In this document: positions 1 to 8,615 of the stretch, in pieces
Numbering within the stretch: the stretch's first letter is position 1
Layout of the letters: the number at the start of each line of letters is the position of its first letter
Source of the DNA: Clostridia bacterium
GTDB taxonomy: Bacteria > Bacillota > Clostridia > Christensenellales > UBA1242
Assembly: GCA_017399515.1 (NCBI GenBank)
Contig: JAFQBZ010000176.1
Coordinates: 1 to 19,732 of the forward strand
DNA length: 19,732 nt
Direction: 5' to 3'
The notes under the pieces: generated by a model
The model's input: the letters and a program-made list of their open reading frames with translations, nothing else
The model's database searches: none
What the model was told of the DNA's origin: nothing
Made by a program: the position numbers and the translations under genes

Positions 1-222
1 CGTTCTTTTCAGGAAAAGTCTGTATGGGCAAGGATTTCAGTGATTGCTGCAGGTCCGATTTTTAACTTTATTCTTGCATTTGTTTTTTCCATTATTATGA
101 TTGGATGTATGGGATATGACACACCGGTTGTAGGTGAAGTGTTGGAAGGATATCCGATGGAAGCAGCAGGAATACAGCCGGGGGATAAGATTCTGAAAAT
201 GAATAATGAAAATATTAAGGTA
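1..222 (+). pseudogene. RseP-type site-2 protease (M50) fragment, in frame with RadC
   Basis: The frame is open from base 1 and reads RSFQEKSVWARISVIAAGP, then a hydrophobic helix (about residues 18-36) and the start of a PDZ domain ending in AGIQPGDKILKMNNENIKV. This is the central part of RseP/YluC-type membrane zinc proteases, which cut anti-sigma factors and signal-peptide remnants inside the membrane. The HExxH active site would lie upstream of the window, and the rest of the PDZ domain and the LDG motif are missing. Codon use here (CAG, CTG, CCG, GGG, AAG) differs from every other gene in the window, which uses CAA, CTT and CCA. At about base 222 the reading changes to RadC sequence without a stop. 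I read this as foreign or misassembled DNA rather than a working protease. Confidence 0.75.
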
Positions 223-1047
223 AAACAAAAATCTGCTTCAAAAACAAAAACTAAAAATGTGCATACCGGTCATAGAGAGCGTCTTAAAAATCAATATTTC
301 CAAAACGGAATCGACACCATGACAGACATTCAACAACTTGAACTTTTGCTCTTTTATGCAATTCCACAAAAAGACACCAACCCTATCGCTCATAAACTTT
401 TGGAAAAGTTTGGAAACATTAAAAATGTTTTAAACGCAAGCGTTCGTGACCTTTGCACTGTTGAAGGCATTAAAGAAAGTTCTGCAACATTTTTAAAACT
501 TGTTTCTCAAATGACAAATGTGTGCAGCAAACCACAAGAGCGTGAACTCATTGACAGCACAATGCTTGCAAAAGAATACTGCGAAAAACTTTATGTTGGT
601 GTTAACCTTGAACAATTTCATGTTGTGTGCCTTTCAAAAGACAATAAAGTGATTGGAACAAAAATGATTAAATCAGGCACAACTGACGAAATTAAAGTTG
701 AAATTCGCGACATAACAGCATTCGCCATTTCAATCAATTGCAACCGAATTGTAGTTTCACACAATCATCCTGAAGGAAGCGGTGAGATGTCTGATGAAGA
801 TTTCAAGTTCACCTATTCACTTGTCTGCAGTTGTATGCTTAATGACATTGAAATTTTAGACCATGTTATTGTTGGAACTGATAAATGTTATTCATTTGCA
901 GAGCATGGTTTGATTGAAAAATTAAAGAATAAAGCATTCAAAAAAGTCTTGATTCCAAAAGAAACACAAATTTTGCTTTCAAACATAAGCAAAAAATATA
1001 TCATCAGTGAAACATTTGAAACCAACATTTCAACTGACAATCTTTAA
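1..1047 (+). CDS. radC: RadC-family JAB/MPN-domain protein, N-terminus replaced by RseP fragment
   Basis: From about base 223 the frame encodes a RadC-family (UPF0758) protein. It has the N-terminal signature NVHTGHRERL, a helix-hairpin-helix region (LLEKFGNIKNVL, then TVEGIKESSA), and a C-terminal JAB domain with the metal motif HNHPEGSGEMSDED, matching HxHPxGxxxxSxxD. The family was once linked to DNA repair, but its true role is unsettled; the domain resembles metal-dependent isopeptidases. The native start is missing: no ATG with a Shine-Dalgarno site lies between the RseP part and the HTGHRERL motif. Only a few residues should be lost, because RadC proteins normally begin just before that motif. 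An unrecognised tail of about 40 residues follows the JAB domain. A terminator follows the stop. Family identity is firm; whether the fusion exists in the cell is doubtful. Confidence 0.85.
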   Translation, partial: RSFQEKSVWARISVIAAGPIFNFILAFVFSIIMIGCMGYDTPVVGEVLEGYPMEAAGIQPGDKILKMNNENIKVKQKSASKTKTKNVHTGHRERLKNQYFQNGIDTMTDIQQLELLLFYAIPQKDTNPIAHKLLEKFGNIKNVLNASVRDLCTVEGIKESSATFLKLVSQMTNVCSKPQERELIDSTMLAKEYCEKLYVGVNLEQFHVVCLSKDNKVIGTKMIKSGTTDEIKVEIRDITAFAISINCNRIVVSHNHPEGSGEMSDEDFKFTYSLVCSCMLNDIEILDHVIVGTDKCYSFAEHGLIEKLKNKAFKKVLIPKETQILLSNISKKYIISETFETNISTDNL

Positions 1048-1056
1048 AAATAAAAA

Positions 1057-1082
1057 GTGCTAACAAGTTTAGCATTTTTTTA
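1057..1082 (+). terminator. Intrinsic terminator after radC
   Basis: A 6-bp stem TGCTAA (1058-1063) pairs with TTAGCA (1069-1074) around a 5-nt loop and is followed directly by a run of T. It lies 10 bases after the radC stop and separates that gene from the ATPase. Confidence 0.7.
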
Positions 1083-1126
1083 TTGTCTGTTTAATATATT
1101 TTATTATAAATTCAAGGAGATTCACT

Positions 1127-3739
1127 TTGGCATTTTATAATAAAGATTTAAACGAAATTTATAAAGAACTAAACTCAAGCCCAACCGGACTCACCACAAG
1201 TTCAGCAAACGAAAACCTTGCAAAGTTTGGAAAGAATGAACTTGAAAAACCAAAAAAACAAGGCTTTTTAAAAAAGTTCTTTCTTCAGTTCAAAAACATA
1301 ATGATTATCATTTTGCTTTGCTCTGCAATCATTTCTGGAATCACTGCCATAATGGAAAAATCTCCAGAAAATATCTTTGAAGGTCTTTTAATTTTAATCA
1401 TTGTAATCATCAATGCAATTGTCGGTGTAATTCAAGAACAGAAAGCCGAAAATGCTCTTGAAACACTCATTGCTTCAACAAAGCCTTTTTCAAAAGTGTT
1501 TAGAAACGGAACTCTCACAAAAATTGCAACCACTGAAATTGTTGTTGGCGACATCATTAAACTTAAAACCGGCGACAACATTCCGGCTGACATCAGGTTA
1601 ATTAGTTCTTATGGGTTGGAAGTTGACGAAAGTTCACTCACCGGTGAAAGCCATTCTGTTTCAAAAAACTCGAACCCAATTTTAAAACAAAACTTAACAC
1701 TTTCAAGCCAAACCAACATTTGCTTTTCAGGCACAAGTGTAACTTCAGGCCACGCAACCGGAATAGTTTTTGCAACCGGTAAAAATACTGAAATTGGCAA
1801 AATTGCAAAATCTCTTCACTCAACCATAAAAGAAAAAACGCCCCTTGAAAAAAACATTGATAAAATTGGCAAAATCTTAACATTTGCAATATTGGCAGTT
1901 GTGCTTGTTGTGTTTTTTGTTCAAGTCATCTTCAACAAAAACATAACTCTTATGGACGCCCTTTTAACCGCCGTTGCCCTTGCAGTTGCTGCCATTCCTG
2001 AAAGCCTGCCAGCAGTCATCACCATAATAATGGCTCTTGGGGTTCAACGACTCGCACGAAAAAATGCAATCGTCAAAAAACTTTCAGCAGTTGAAACACT
2101 TGGCTGCTGCAATATTATTTGCTCAGACAAAACAGGAACTCTAACAAAAAATCAAATGACAGTCAGTCATATTTTTGAAAACAATAAATTGCTTCCAGCA
2201 AATGCATTTAAAACCACAAACTCGAAAATTGTTGAAATTGCAAGTCTTTGCAACAATGCAATAATTGACAATAACAAAATAACTGCTGACGCAACTGAAA
2301 CCGCCATTGTTAAGTTTTTGCTTGAGCAAAGTGTCGATATTTCAAAAGAAAAACAATCAAGACGAAAAATTCGTGAGCATGAATTCAATTCAACCACAAA
2401 GTCAATGACAACCATTTATAAAACAGAAAACAGTTCCCTTGAATTTGTTTACACAAAAGGTGCCATTGATTATGTTTTAAAAAACTGCACACACATTTTA
2501 ATAAATGGCAAAATTGAACCACTTGCAGAAAAACATAAAACCATTGTTTTACAAGCAAATGAATCTGTTTGCAAAAATGGTGAAAGGGTCATTTCTTTTG
2601 CTTATAAACAAAAAACTAATCAAACTGAAACTGACACTGAAAATTTAATTTTCGCAGGCTTTGTTGGGCTTATTGACCCACCACGAAAAGAGGCAATTGC
2701 TGCCATAAAACAATGTAAAAAAGCAGGGCTTAAAACCGTTATGATAACCGGTGACCACGAAACAACTGCCCTTGCAATTGCAAAAACTTTGGGCATTGCA
2801 ACCACAAAAGCCGAAGTCATTACTGGTGCAGAACTTTCACATTTAACAACCAGCGAACTTGCAAAAATCATAAATACATACACAGTTTTTGCAAGGGTCA
2901 CCCCTGAACATAAACTTATGATTGTTAATGCTTTTAAGCAAAACGGAAACATTGTTGCAATGACCGGTGATGGCATTAACGACGCACCTAGCATTATGTC
3001 TGCAAACATTGGCGCGTGCATGGGAATCACCGGCACTGATGTCACCAAAGAAGCCGCCGACATAATTTTGCTTGACGACAATTTTTCAACACTTGTGACA
3101 TCTGTGAAAGAAGGCAGAACCATTTATCAAAACATTTCAAAAACCATTCTGTTTTTGCTTTCAACCAACCTTGTTGAAGTGCTGGGAATTTTCATAACAT
3201 CACTCGTTATGCCAAACGCAATCTTTCTGCTTCCTGTTCAAATTTTATTCATTAATCTTGTGACTGACAGCCTTCCAGCATTTGCTCTTGGAATCGAACC
3301 TGCCGAATCAAACATTATGAATCAGCCACCAAGAAACCCAAACAAAACACTGCTTTCTGGAAGCGTTGGTTCATCTATAATTTATCAAGGCTTTGTTCAA
3401 ACATTAATCGTGCTTGTTATGTTTGTGCTTGCCAATCATTATTATGGTGCAAATGTTGCTTCAACAATGTCATTCTTAACCATTTGCTTAATGCAAATCA
3501 TTCACTCTGTTAACTGCAAAACTGAAAAAAGCATTTTCAAAATCAACATCTTAAAAAACAAAACTTTTAACTTAAGTTTTTTGATTTTGCTTGCGCTCAT
3601 TTTGTCGGTTTACTTCATTCCCTTCCTTGCTTCAATTTTTGGACTTGTTCAAATTTCACTTACTTGCTGGCTCATTGTAATTTTAACCAGCCTTTCAATC
3701 ATTCCGCTTGTTGAACTTGGAAAACTTTTCATAAAATAA
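1127..3739 (+). CDS. P2A-type calcium-transporting P-type ATPase
   Basis: An 870-aa cation pump that uses ATP to export Ca2+ across the cytoplasmic membrane. The full P-type plan is visible: N-terminal cation-ATPase domain, M1-M2 helices (about 57-105), actuator motif TGES (172-175), M4 motif PESLP (291-295), phosphorylation motif DKTGTLT with Asp334, hinge motif GDGIND (614-619), and a C-terminal set of membrane helices. Residues matching SERCA calcium ligands are present: Glu292 in M4, the Asn and Glu of STNLVE in M5, and the Asn and Asp of INLVTDSLPA in M6. The M4 motif has Ser where PEGLP is usual. The start is TTG, set by AAGGAGA at 1114-1120. A candidate promoter (TTGTCT at 1083, TATAAA at 1105) is weak. 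The gene is monocistronic between two terminators. Calcium specificity is inferred from the ligands; Mn2+ transport is also possible. Confidence 0.92.
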   Translation: MAFYNKDLNEIYKELNSSPTGLTTSSANENLAKFGKNELEKPKKQGFLKKFFLQFKNIMIIILLCSAIISGITAIMEKSPENIFEGLLILIIVIINAIVGVIQEQKAENALETLIASTKPFSKVFRNGTLTKIATTEIVVGDIIKLKTGDNIPADIRLISSYGLEVDESSLTGESHSVSKNSNPILKQNLTLSSQTNICFSGTSVTSGHATGIVFATGKNTEIGKIAKSLHSTIKEKTPLEKNIDKIGKILTFAILAVVLVVFFVQVIFNKNITLMDALLTAVALAVAAIPESLPAVITIIMALGVQRLARKNAIVKKLSAVETLGCCNIICSDKTGTLTKNQMTVSHIFENNKLLPANAFKTTNSKIVEIASLCNNAIIDNNKITADATETAIVKFLLEQSVDISKEKQSRRKIREHEFNSTTKSMTTIYKTENSSLEFVYTKGAIDYVLKNCTHILINGKIEPLAEKHKTIVLQANESVCKNGERVISFAYKQKTNQTETDTENLIFAGFVGLIDPPRKEAIAAIKQCKKAGLKTVMITGDHETTALAIAKTLGIATTKAEVITGAELSHLTTSELAKIINTYTVFARVTPEHKLMIVNAFKQNGNIVAMTGDGINDAPSIMSANIGACMGITGTDVTKEAADIILLDDNFSTLVTSVKEGRTIYQNISKTILFLLSTNLVEVLGIFITSLVMPNAIFLLPVQILFINLVTDSLPAFALGIEPAESNIMNQPPRNPNKTLLSGSVGSSIIYQGFVQTLIVLVMFVLANHYYGANVASTMSFLTICLMQIIHSVNCKTEKSIFKINILKNKTFNLSFLILLALILSVYFIPFLASIFGLVQISLTCWLIVILTSLSIIPLVELGKLFIK

Positions 3740-3749
3740 AACAACAAAA

Positions 3750-3780
3750 AAAAACAGTTTTGAAATTCAAAACTGTTTTT
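3750..3780. terminator. Bidirectional terminator between convergent genes
   Basis: A near-perfect inverted repeat (3751-3764 against 3766-3779) is bordered by A on one side and T on the other, so it can end transcription of both the ATPase (+) and the 301-aa gene (-). The two stop codons are only 55 bases apart. Confidence 0.8.
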
Positions 3781-3794
3781 CTTTATCATTAAAA

Positions 3795-4700
3795 TTAAAC
3801 TAACGGATTCACAAAAACACCACTTTGTTTTTTCTGTGAACCAATTTCACCGGCAAACTTAAATTCGCCAAGTGTTTCAATTCCACTAACAATAACATTT
3901 CCAAGTTCGTTAGTGAATTTATCAATATTCATATTTTCATCATCAGGGAAAATGAAATCTATTAAAAGGTTAATCAAAATTTCACTTTGTTTTTCAGACC
4001 TTCCATTGATTGCAATCGTTCCTGATGCATCAACAATCGCACTTTCTTCTGCTTGCTTGTCTAAATCAATATCATAAGCAACTTCAAAGTAAAGAGTTTC
4101 AGGAATAATCATATTAAGCAAAAAGAGCGGTGTGTCCATTTGCTCTGCAATCTGCTCACAAATATCAGTTGTGTTAATTTTCATAATAGACGACACATGC
4201 GCCTTTGTGTAAAACTCACCGTCAAAAGAATCTTTATCAGGTGTGATGATGATTTCAAGCACGGAAATATTAATGATGTTTAAATAGTTCAAATTAGGAA
4301 GTGCATCAACCAAAATTCCGTCACCTAAAAACTTATTGCAGATTGAAGCAAGTTCACGGTCTGTCATAACAACCGAAATATTTCCCTTAAACTGAGAGAA
4401 TTCTGTTTCTTGCATTGAACCATCATTGTTCATTTTATAACCAGAATTTTGAAGTTTTGAAACCGCATTTGAAAAATCTGTTTGAGTGAAACCATTTGTC
4501 ACAATCTTTGATTCATTAGGACTTTTGTAAAGCGAAGCCACAACACCAACAAGGTCAGGAATGCCATAAATTCCATACTTACCGAAATATTTAGGAACAA
4601 TTTTTTTATCAAGAAAAAGATAGCCACCGGTAAAAATGGCTAAAATAAGAACAAGCGATATGCAAATTTTAAATACAAAACCTGTTTTTTTCTTTTTCAT
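3795..4700 (-). CDS. Membrane-anchored extracytoplasmic protein of unknown function
   Basis: 301 aa with a basic N-terminus (MKKKK) and one hydrophobic helix (about residues 8-30), then a long soluble region without cysteine-based lipobox or other recognised motifs. This suggests an N-in, C-out anchored protein. The body alternates predicted strands and helices with acidic stretches. I do not recognise the family. The ATG overlaps the TAA stop of a 35-aa membrane peptide (TAATG), so translation is probably coupled; its own upstream region has only a weak AGGT. Both are served by a consensus promoter at 4829-4858. It lies downstream of tilS, where B. subtilis carries hpt and ftsH, so the usual gene order is not kept here. 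Confidence 0.75.
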   Translation of the reverse strand: MKKKKTGFVFKICISLVLILAIFTGGYLFLDKKIVPKYFGKYGIYGIPDLVGVVASLYKSPNESKIVTNGFTQTDFSNAVSKLQNSGYKMNNDGSMQETEFSQFKGNISVVMTDRELASICNKFLGDGILVDALPNLNYLNIINISVLEIIITPDKDSFDGEFYTKAHVSSIMKINTTDICEQIAEQMDTPLFLLNMIIPETLYFEVAYDIDLDKQAEESAIVDASGTIAINGRSEKQSEILINLLIDFIFPDDENMNIDKFTNELGNVIVSGIETLGEFKFAGEIGSQKKQSGVFVNPLV

Positions 4701-4807
4701 TAAACTATGCTACCTGTTATTGATGCTTTAAAAACAAACGCAACCACAACAACGGCAAGCACAACAAATCCAATCAATTTAAAAATACTGAATCTTTTTT
4801 TAAACAT
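4700..4807 (-). CDS. 35-aa single-TM small membrane protein, translationally coupled
   Basis: A short frame begins MFKKRFSIFK, continues as one hydrophobic helix (about residues 11-26, rich in Val, Leu and Ala) and ends TGSIV. Support comes from a good ribosome site (GGAG, 8 bases before ATG), a consensus sigma-A promoter 22 bases upstream of the start codon, and a one-base TAATG overlap with the next gene. Its start resembles that of the 301-aa neighbour (basic residues, then a helix), so it may be a partner in the membrane, or a leader peptide that brings ribosomes to the weakly initiated downstream gene. It matches no family I recognise. Expression is inferred. Confidence 0.6.
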   Translation of the reverse strand: MFKKRFSIFKLIGFVVLAVVVVAFVFKASITGSIV

Positions 4808-4828
4808 CTGCGTTTCTCCACTGATAAA

Positions 4829-4858
4829 ATTATAAATGAATAACCTCACATTTGTCAA
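4829..4858 (-). promoter_or_regulatory. Consensus sigma-A promoter for the small-peptide operon
   Basis: On the minus strand TTGACA (4853-4858) and TATAAT (4829-4834) are separated by 18 bases. Both hexamers match consensus exactly. It lies in the 57-bp gap after tilS, where no terminator is visible, so read-through from spoIIE-tilS may add to its output. Confidence 0.8.
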
Positions 4859-4864
4859 CCAATA

Positions 4865-6193
4865 TTATTTTGAATGAAAGGTAATCTTCACAATTTGGTC
4901 GGTATTTCCGTCAATCTTAACATTTTCACTAACATCAAGACCTGCAACCACCAAAACCTGGTTTTGAACAACCAAGAGTGGAATCATGTCACGAACATCA
5001 ACATCAACCTTTTTATCGGTGAAATAATCATTAAGTTTTTTAGAACCAGAACCGAGTTTTGCAAACACATCGCCAAGTCTTCTGGTTCTCCAAACGGCAT
5101 TAGTTGAAAGTTTAGATAAACAAATGTAAAGTGAACCTTCACCATAAACCACATCGCTAGGCTCAACAATTTCAGTCACAATTGTTCCAATGCCTTTAAA
5201 CTCAACTTTTCCAATCACAAACTCAAACTCTTCAAGGGTTTGAATTTTTTCTTTTGCTGTAGAAATTTTAATTCCGCCATAAGTTCTTTTCAAAACAAGG
5301 TTGTGCGGAAAATTAAGCATTGAGTTCACATCTGCTTCAAATAAATTTGCAGCAAGTTCATAATGCTTTGCTTCAATGTCGGCAAACACTCCAAGTTTTG
5401 AAAATGCCATTTTTAAATATTCCCTAACCAAAATTTTATGGGTATGAAAAACTGCAGATTTAACCAAAATTTCGCCATTAAACTCTTCAATATAATCTTT
5501 GTTTAACTGACTTTCAATAAAGTTTTGAACATCACTGCACTTTTCACCAAACGCAAAAATCGAATCAACCGCACTTGGATAAATCTTCTCAAGTTCAGGA
5601 ATAATCACATTTCTTAAATAATTTCTTGTTGCGTCATTTTGAGCATTGGTTGAGTCTTCAACAAACTTGATTCCTGCTTCTTTGCAAACACTCAAAATTT
5701 CAGCCTTTTTAAAATTTAAAAGCGGTCTAAAAATAACGCCGTCTTGCTTGATTCCACACGCACCAGAAACCCCTGCACCACGAAGAATATTCATAAGTAT
5801 TGTTTCAATTTGGTCATTTTTATGATGTGCTAAAAACAACTTATTGAGTTTTTCTTTCTTCATAATTTTGGCAAACGCCATATAACGAAGTTTTCTTGCA
5901 GACTCTTCAAGAGTAAGTTTTTCTTGAGCCTTAGTTTTCTTCACTTCAACACTCACAATTTCATAAGGAATTTTCTTTTTTTCACAAAAAGTCTTCACAA
6001 AAAGCGAATCTCTGTCACTTTCTTCGCCCCTTAAATTGTGATTGACATTAATAACCTTTAAATAAAACTTAACTTTCTTTTGAAGGTCTAAAAGTGACCA
6101 CAATAAAAGCATTGAGTCAGCACCACCACTAACCCCAACAGCAATTCTGTCAGTCATCTCTAAACCTGAATCTTTAACTAAATGTTCTAACAT
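4865..6193 (-). CDS. tilS: tRNA(Ile)-lysidine synthase
   Basis: TilS attaches lysine to C34 of the CAU-anticodon tRNA-Ile using ATP, so that it reads AUA instead of AUG. It is a cytosolic and usually essential enzyme. The N-terminal PP-loop SGGADS is at residues 22-27, followed by the family signature VNHNLRGEESDRD and the later motif LAHHKNDQIETILMNILRG. The C-terminal region around DVFAKLGSGSKKLNDYF matches the TilS C-terminal tRNA-binding domain. At 442 aa the length is normal. The ATG is preceded by AGGTGG at a short spacing. It lies 49 bp after the spoIIE stop, the same pairing seen in B. subtilis (there with small genes between). A TTGAAA-17-TATTAT promoter covered by a perfect palindrome precedes it. 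Confidence 0.93.
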   Translation of the reverse strand: MLEHLVKDSGLEMTDRIAVGVSGGADSMLLLWSLLDLQKKVKFYLKVINVNHNLRGEESDRDSLFVKTFCEKKKIPYEIVSVEVKKTKAQEKLTLEESARKLRYMAFAKIMKKEKLNKLFLAHHKNDQIETILMNILRGAGVSGACGIKQDGVIFRPLLNFKKAEILSVCKEAGIKFVEDSTNAQNDATRNYLRNVIIPELEKIYPSAVDSIFAFGEKCSDVQNFIESQLNKDYIEEFNGEILVKSAVFHTHKILVREYLKMAFSKLGVFADIEAKHYELAANLFEADVNSMLNFPHNLVLKRTYGGIKISTAKEKIQTLEEFEFVIGKVEFKGIGTIVTEIVEPSDVVYGEGSLYICLSKLSTNAVWRTRRLGDVFAKLGSGSKKLNDYFTDKKVDVDVRDMIPLLVVQNQVLVVAGLDVSENVKIDGNTDQIVKITFHSK

Positions 6194-6206
6194 AGTCCAC
6201 CTGAGT

Positions 6207-6229
6207 TTATAATATTACTAATATTATAA
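6207..6229. promoter_or_regulatory. Perfect 11-bp-arm palindrome over the tilS start site
   Basis: Arms 6207-6217 and 6219-6229 are exact reverse complements around a single C at 6218. The arms contain only A and T. It overlaps the candidate -10 box of tilS and the predicted transcription start. It could be an operator or an mRNA 5' hairpin; AT-only palindromes also arise by chance. Confidence 0.45.
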
Positions 6230-6254
6230 TAGACTATTTCTTTTAATTTTTCAA
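6226..6254 (-). promoter_or_regulatory. Candidate tilS promoter
   Basis: TTGAAA (6249-6254) and TATTAT (6226-6231) are 17 bases apart on the minus strand. The -35 box lies in the last codons of spoIIE. A separate tilS promoter would keep this essential gene expressed when spoIIE is off. Confidence 0.5.
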
Positions 6255-8480
6255 TAAATTTACGCCTATAATGGTCATATCATCAAGATGTTGTTTATCA
6301 GCAGCCTCAGCATCGAATAAAACATTGTCTAAAAACTTCTGCATATTATAAATTTTTGCATCATTGATAAATGTTGCAAAAGACGAAACCGAAGAAAATG
6401 AATCAACCACACCATCACTTGCAAGAAAAATTTTATCCCCTGCAAAAAATTGTTTTCTAATGATGGTTGGCTTTGCATTTTCAACAATGCCAATTGGCAA
6501 ACTGTCACACTTGATAAGTTCACTTGTGTTTTGATGTTTCAAAACCGAAACACTCGCCCCAAGTTTAATAAATAAACATTCGTTCAAATCAAGGTCAATA
6601 ATAACCGCGTCAAGTGTTGAAAAATTATCAAGCCCAGCAGGAATCAACAGTTTGTTAACAGATTCTAAAATCAGTCTTGAATCAAGCCCCACTTCAAACA
6701 TTGACTTAATGAGGTCTAACACCATTTTAGACATTTGATTTGCTCTTTCACCATGCCCCATACCATCAGCAATCGCAACGAAATAACGATTTTCTTTAAG
6801 TTTGCAAATGACACTGTTGTCACCATTTTTCTGTTCTTTTGCCTTAGATGCAACTGAAAACTGCACATCAATTTTACTTTTTACAATAAACGAAGCCAAA
6901 CTGAGCCCTGAGTGTTCTAAGTGATAAATCTTGTTGAGTTTAACTGAATTTCTAACGACTTTTGAAACGGTAAAAGCCAGGTCTTTTTTTAATATTTCTG
7001 TGTTTGACGCAATAATATTCACTTCTTCAATTCCGTTTTGATTTTCAAAAATCATACATTCTTTTGCATCAATAAGTGAATTAATTAACCCTTCTTTAAG
7101 GTTTTTTGACAATTTTTTATTGATTTTTGCACTATTTTTTATATTATTTGCGAAATTTTTAAAAATATCAGCGAAGTTGCCAATCTCACTTGAAATAATA
7201 AGTTTGCTTTCATCTTCGCTTTTCATTGCCTTTTCATATTTTAAAAACAATCTCGCCATTTGATTTATTTCCGTCATAACAATGCCTGACTTTGAGCAAT
7301 ATGTTTGAATTCCACTCATCATATCACAAGAATCAATTTGCTGTTTTTGAATCGCCTTAAGAAGCATATTTTCAAACATTGCCTGTTTGTTTATGTTTTC
7401 CAAAAAACACAGCCTATAGTTTTCGCAAGTTGCACAGCACTTGTTAATCACATCAATTGCAAGTTCTTTGCTTGCTTTGTTTCTGTCAAGTTTGCCAATA
7501 ATAAGTTCTTTAAAACCGCTTTGCATTTTTGTAAGTATTGTCGACATATAAAACAACTTGTTTTTAATCTCAAAAACTTTTTTATCTTGATAATTTTGAA
7601 TGATGATGTTTGAGGCTTCATTCTCAAAAAGGCCAGAAAACCTATCAACCAATTTAGACGGAAATAAAATATAAATAAAAAACGCAAAAAATACAGAAAT
7701 AATGTTAAAAATATTGAAATTTTTAAAAATTAATAATAAAACCAATGAAATTGAAAAACCTGAAAATCCAAAAATCCACTTGTTGAAATCTTTAATCATA
7801 AGACTCACAAAGCCCAAAACAAAACTCATCATAAACAGAAAGTTGTTTTGTGAAACCAAAATTAAACTTAAAAGCACCACAATCAAACTTGTCAAAAATC
7901 TTTCAATCGGCAAAATTTTAGCCGCAAAAATTATAAATAAAGTCATCAAAAATAAACCCAAATATTTTTGAATAACAAAAAACGAAAATACACCAATGCC
8001 AAGCAGCATAACCATTATTGAAAATATAAAATAATCATTTTTGCTGAACTTATAAAAAATCAGTTTGTTTTTATATGTCTTTTTAAATTTATAAAAATAT
8101 AAAAACATTATTGCCTGAATAAAAAAGTTAATCAAGAACCTTGTGATGTGCTGAATTGAATCTGCACTGTAATATAAACAAAGCACATTTGATAAACACA
8201 AAAACACTTCAGCGACTAAAAGTTTTTTCTTTGGTTTTAAATATTCATTTGAAAAGCAATAAAGCGACAAAAACACAATTTCATAAGCACACACAAACAG
8301 TGTTTTCAAATTTTGAAAAGCATATATTTTTGACACCGCATAAAACAGCGAAATAAAAATAATGTTTCCACCAAAATAAACTTTATAAAAAGCAAAAGCA
8401 AGCCCAACTGGGCTAAAAAAACCAAACAAATTAATTCTCGAAAAAATCATCTGCAACACAAAATGCAGACAAATTTTCAT
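6243..8480 (-). CDS. spoIIE: Stage II sporulation protein E, PP2C-type serine phosphatase
   Basis: SpoIIE sits at the polar division septum and dephosphorylates the anti-anti-sigma factor SpoIIAA, which frees sigma-F in the forespore. The N-terminal 280 or so residues are a string of hydrophobic helices, the middle carries a Cys cluster (CCATCENYRLC, about 347-357) typical of clostridial SpoIIE, and the C-terminal 190 residues form the PP2C/SpoIIE domain with ADGMGHGER (Asp near 572), NFSTLDAV, LASDGVVDSF and DDMTIIGV. The frame extends to a GTG at 8615, but that lies in the upstream terminator. ATG 8480 has GAAGG 5 bases upstream and gives 745 aa; ATG 8507 is an alternative without a ribosome site. 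B. subtilis SpoIIE is 827 aa. The neighbouring tilS supports the call. Presence implies a sporulation programme, though the rest of it is not in view. Confidence 0.92.
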   Translation of the reverse strand: MKICLHFVLQMIFSRINLFGFFSPVGLAFAFYKVYFGGNIIFISLFYAVSKIYAFQNLKTLFVCAYEIVFLSLYCFSNEYLKPKKKLLVAEVFLCLSNVLCLYYSADSIQHITRFLINFFIQAIMFLYFYKFKKTYKNKLIFYKFSKNDYFIFSIMVMLLGIGVFSFFVIQKYLGLFLMTLFIIFAAKILPIERFLTSLIVVLLSLILVSQNNFLFMMSFVLGFVSLMIKDFNKWIFGFSGFSISLVLLLIFKNFNIFNIISVFFAFFIYILFPSKLVDRFSGLFENEASNIIIQNYQDKKVFEIKNKLFYMSTILTKMQSGFKELIIGKLDRNKASKELAIDVINKCCATCENYRLCFLENINKQAMFENMLLKAIQKQQIDSCDMMSGIQTYCSKSGIVMTEINQMARLFLKYEKAMKSEDESKLIISSEIGNFADIFKNFANNIKNSAKINKKLSKNLKEGLINSLIDAKECMIFENQNGIEEVNIIASNTEILKKDLAFTVSKVVRNSVKLNKIYHLEHSGLSLASFIVKSKIDVQFSVASKAKEQKNGDNSVICKLKENRYFVAIADGMGHGERANQMSKMVLDLIKSMFEVGLDSRLILESVNKLLIPAGLDNFSTLDAVIIDLDLNECLFIKLGASVSVLKHQNTSELIKCDSLPIGIVENAKPTIIRKQFFAGDKIFLASDGVVDSFSSVSSFATFINDAKIYNMQKFLDNVLFDAEAADKQHLDDMTIIGVNLLKN

Positions 8481-8558
8481 TATGGCCTTCAGTTTTTGCT
8501 TATTCATATAAACATAATAAACAAAACAAAATCGACATTCCCCACATAAAAAACATTT

Positions 8559-8588
8559 ATTATTTTTAATTTTGTCTAACCTTGTCAA
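8559..8588 (-). promoter_or_regulatory. Candidate spoIIE promoter
   Basis: TTGACA (8583-8588) is followed 18 bases later by AATAAT (8559-8564), giving an untranslated leader of about 70 bases to ATG 8480. The -10 is imperfect. No clear Spo0A box was recognised. Confidence 0.4.
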
Positions 8589-8615
8589 AATTAGTAATGC
8601 AGAAAATTTTTGCAC

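Noticed and set aside
2620..3123. 167-codon minus-strand frame inside the Ca2+ ATPase gene
   Set aside because: It is antisense to the conserved P-type ATPase hinge and core motifs and shows no ribosome site or recognisable domain.
8481..8615. N-terminal extension of SpoIIE to a GTG at 8615
   Set aside because: The extension begins at the foot of the upstream gene's terminator and spans the likely spoIIE promoter; it lacks a ribosome site and the Cys-rich extra peptide is not typical of SpoIIE.
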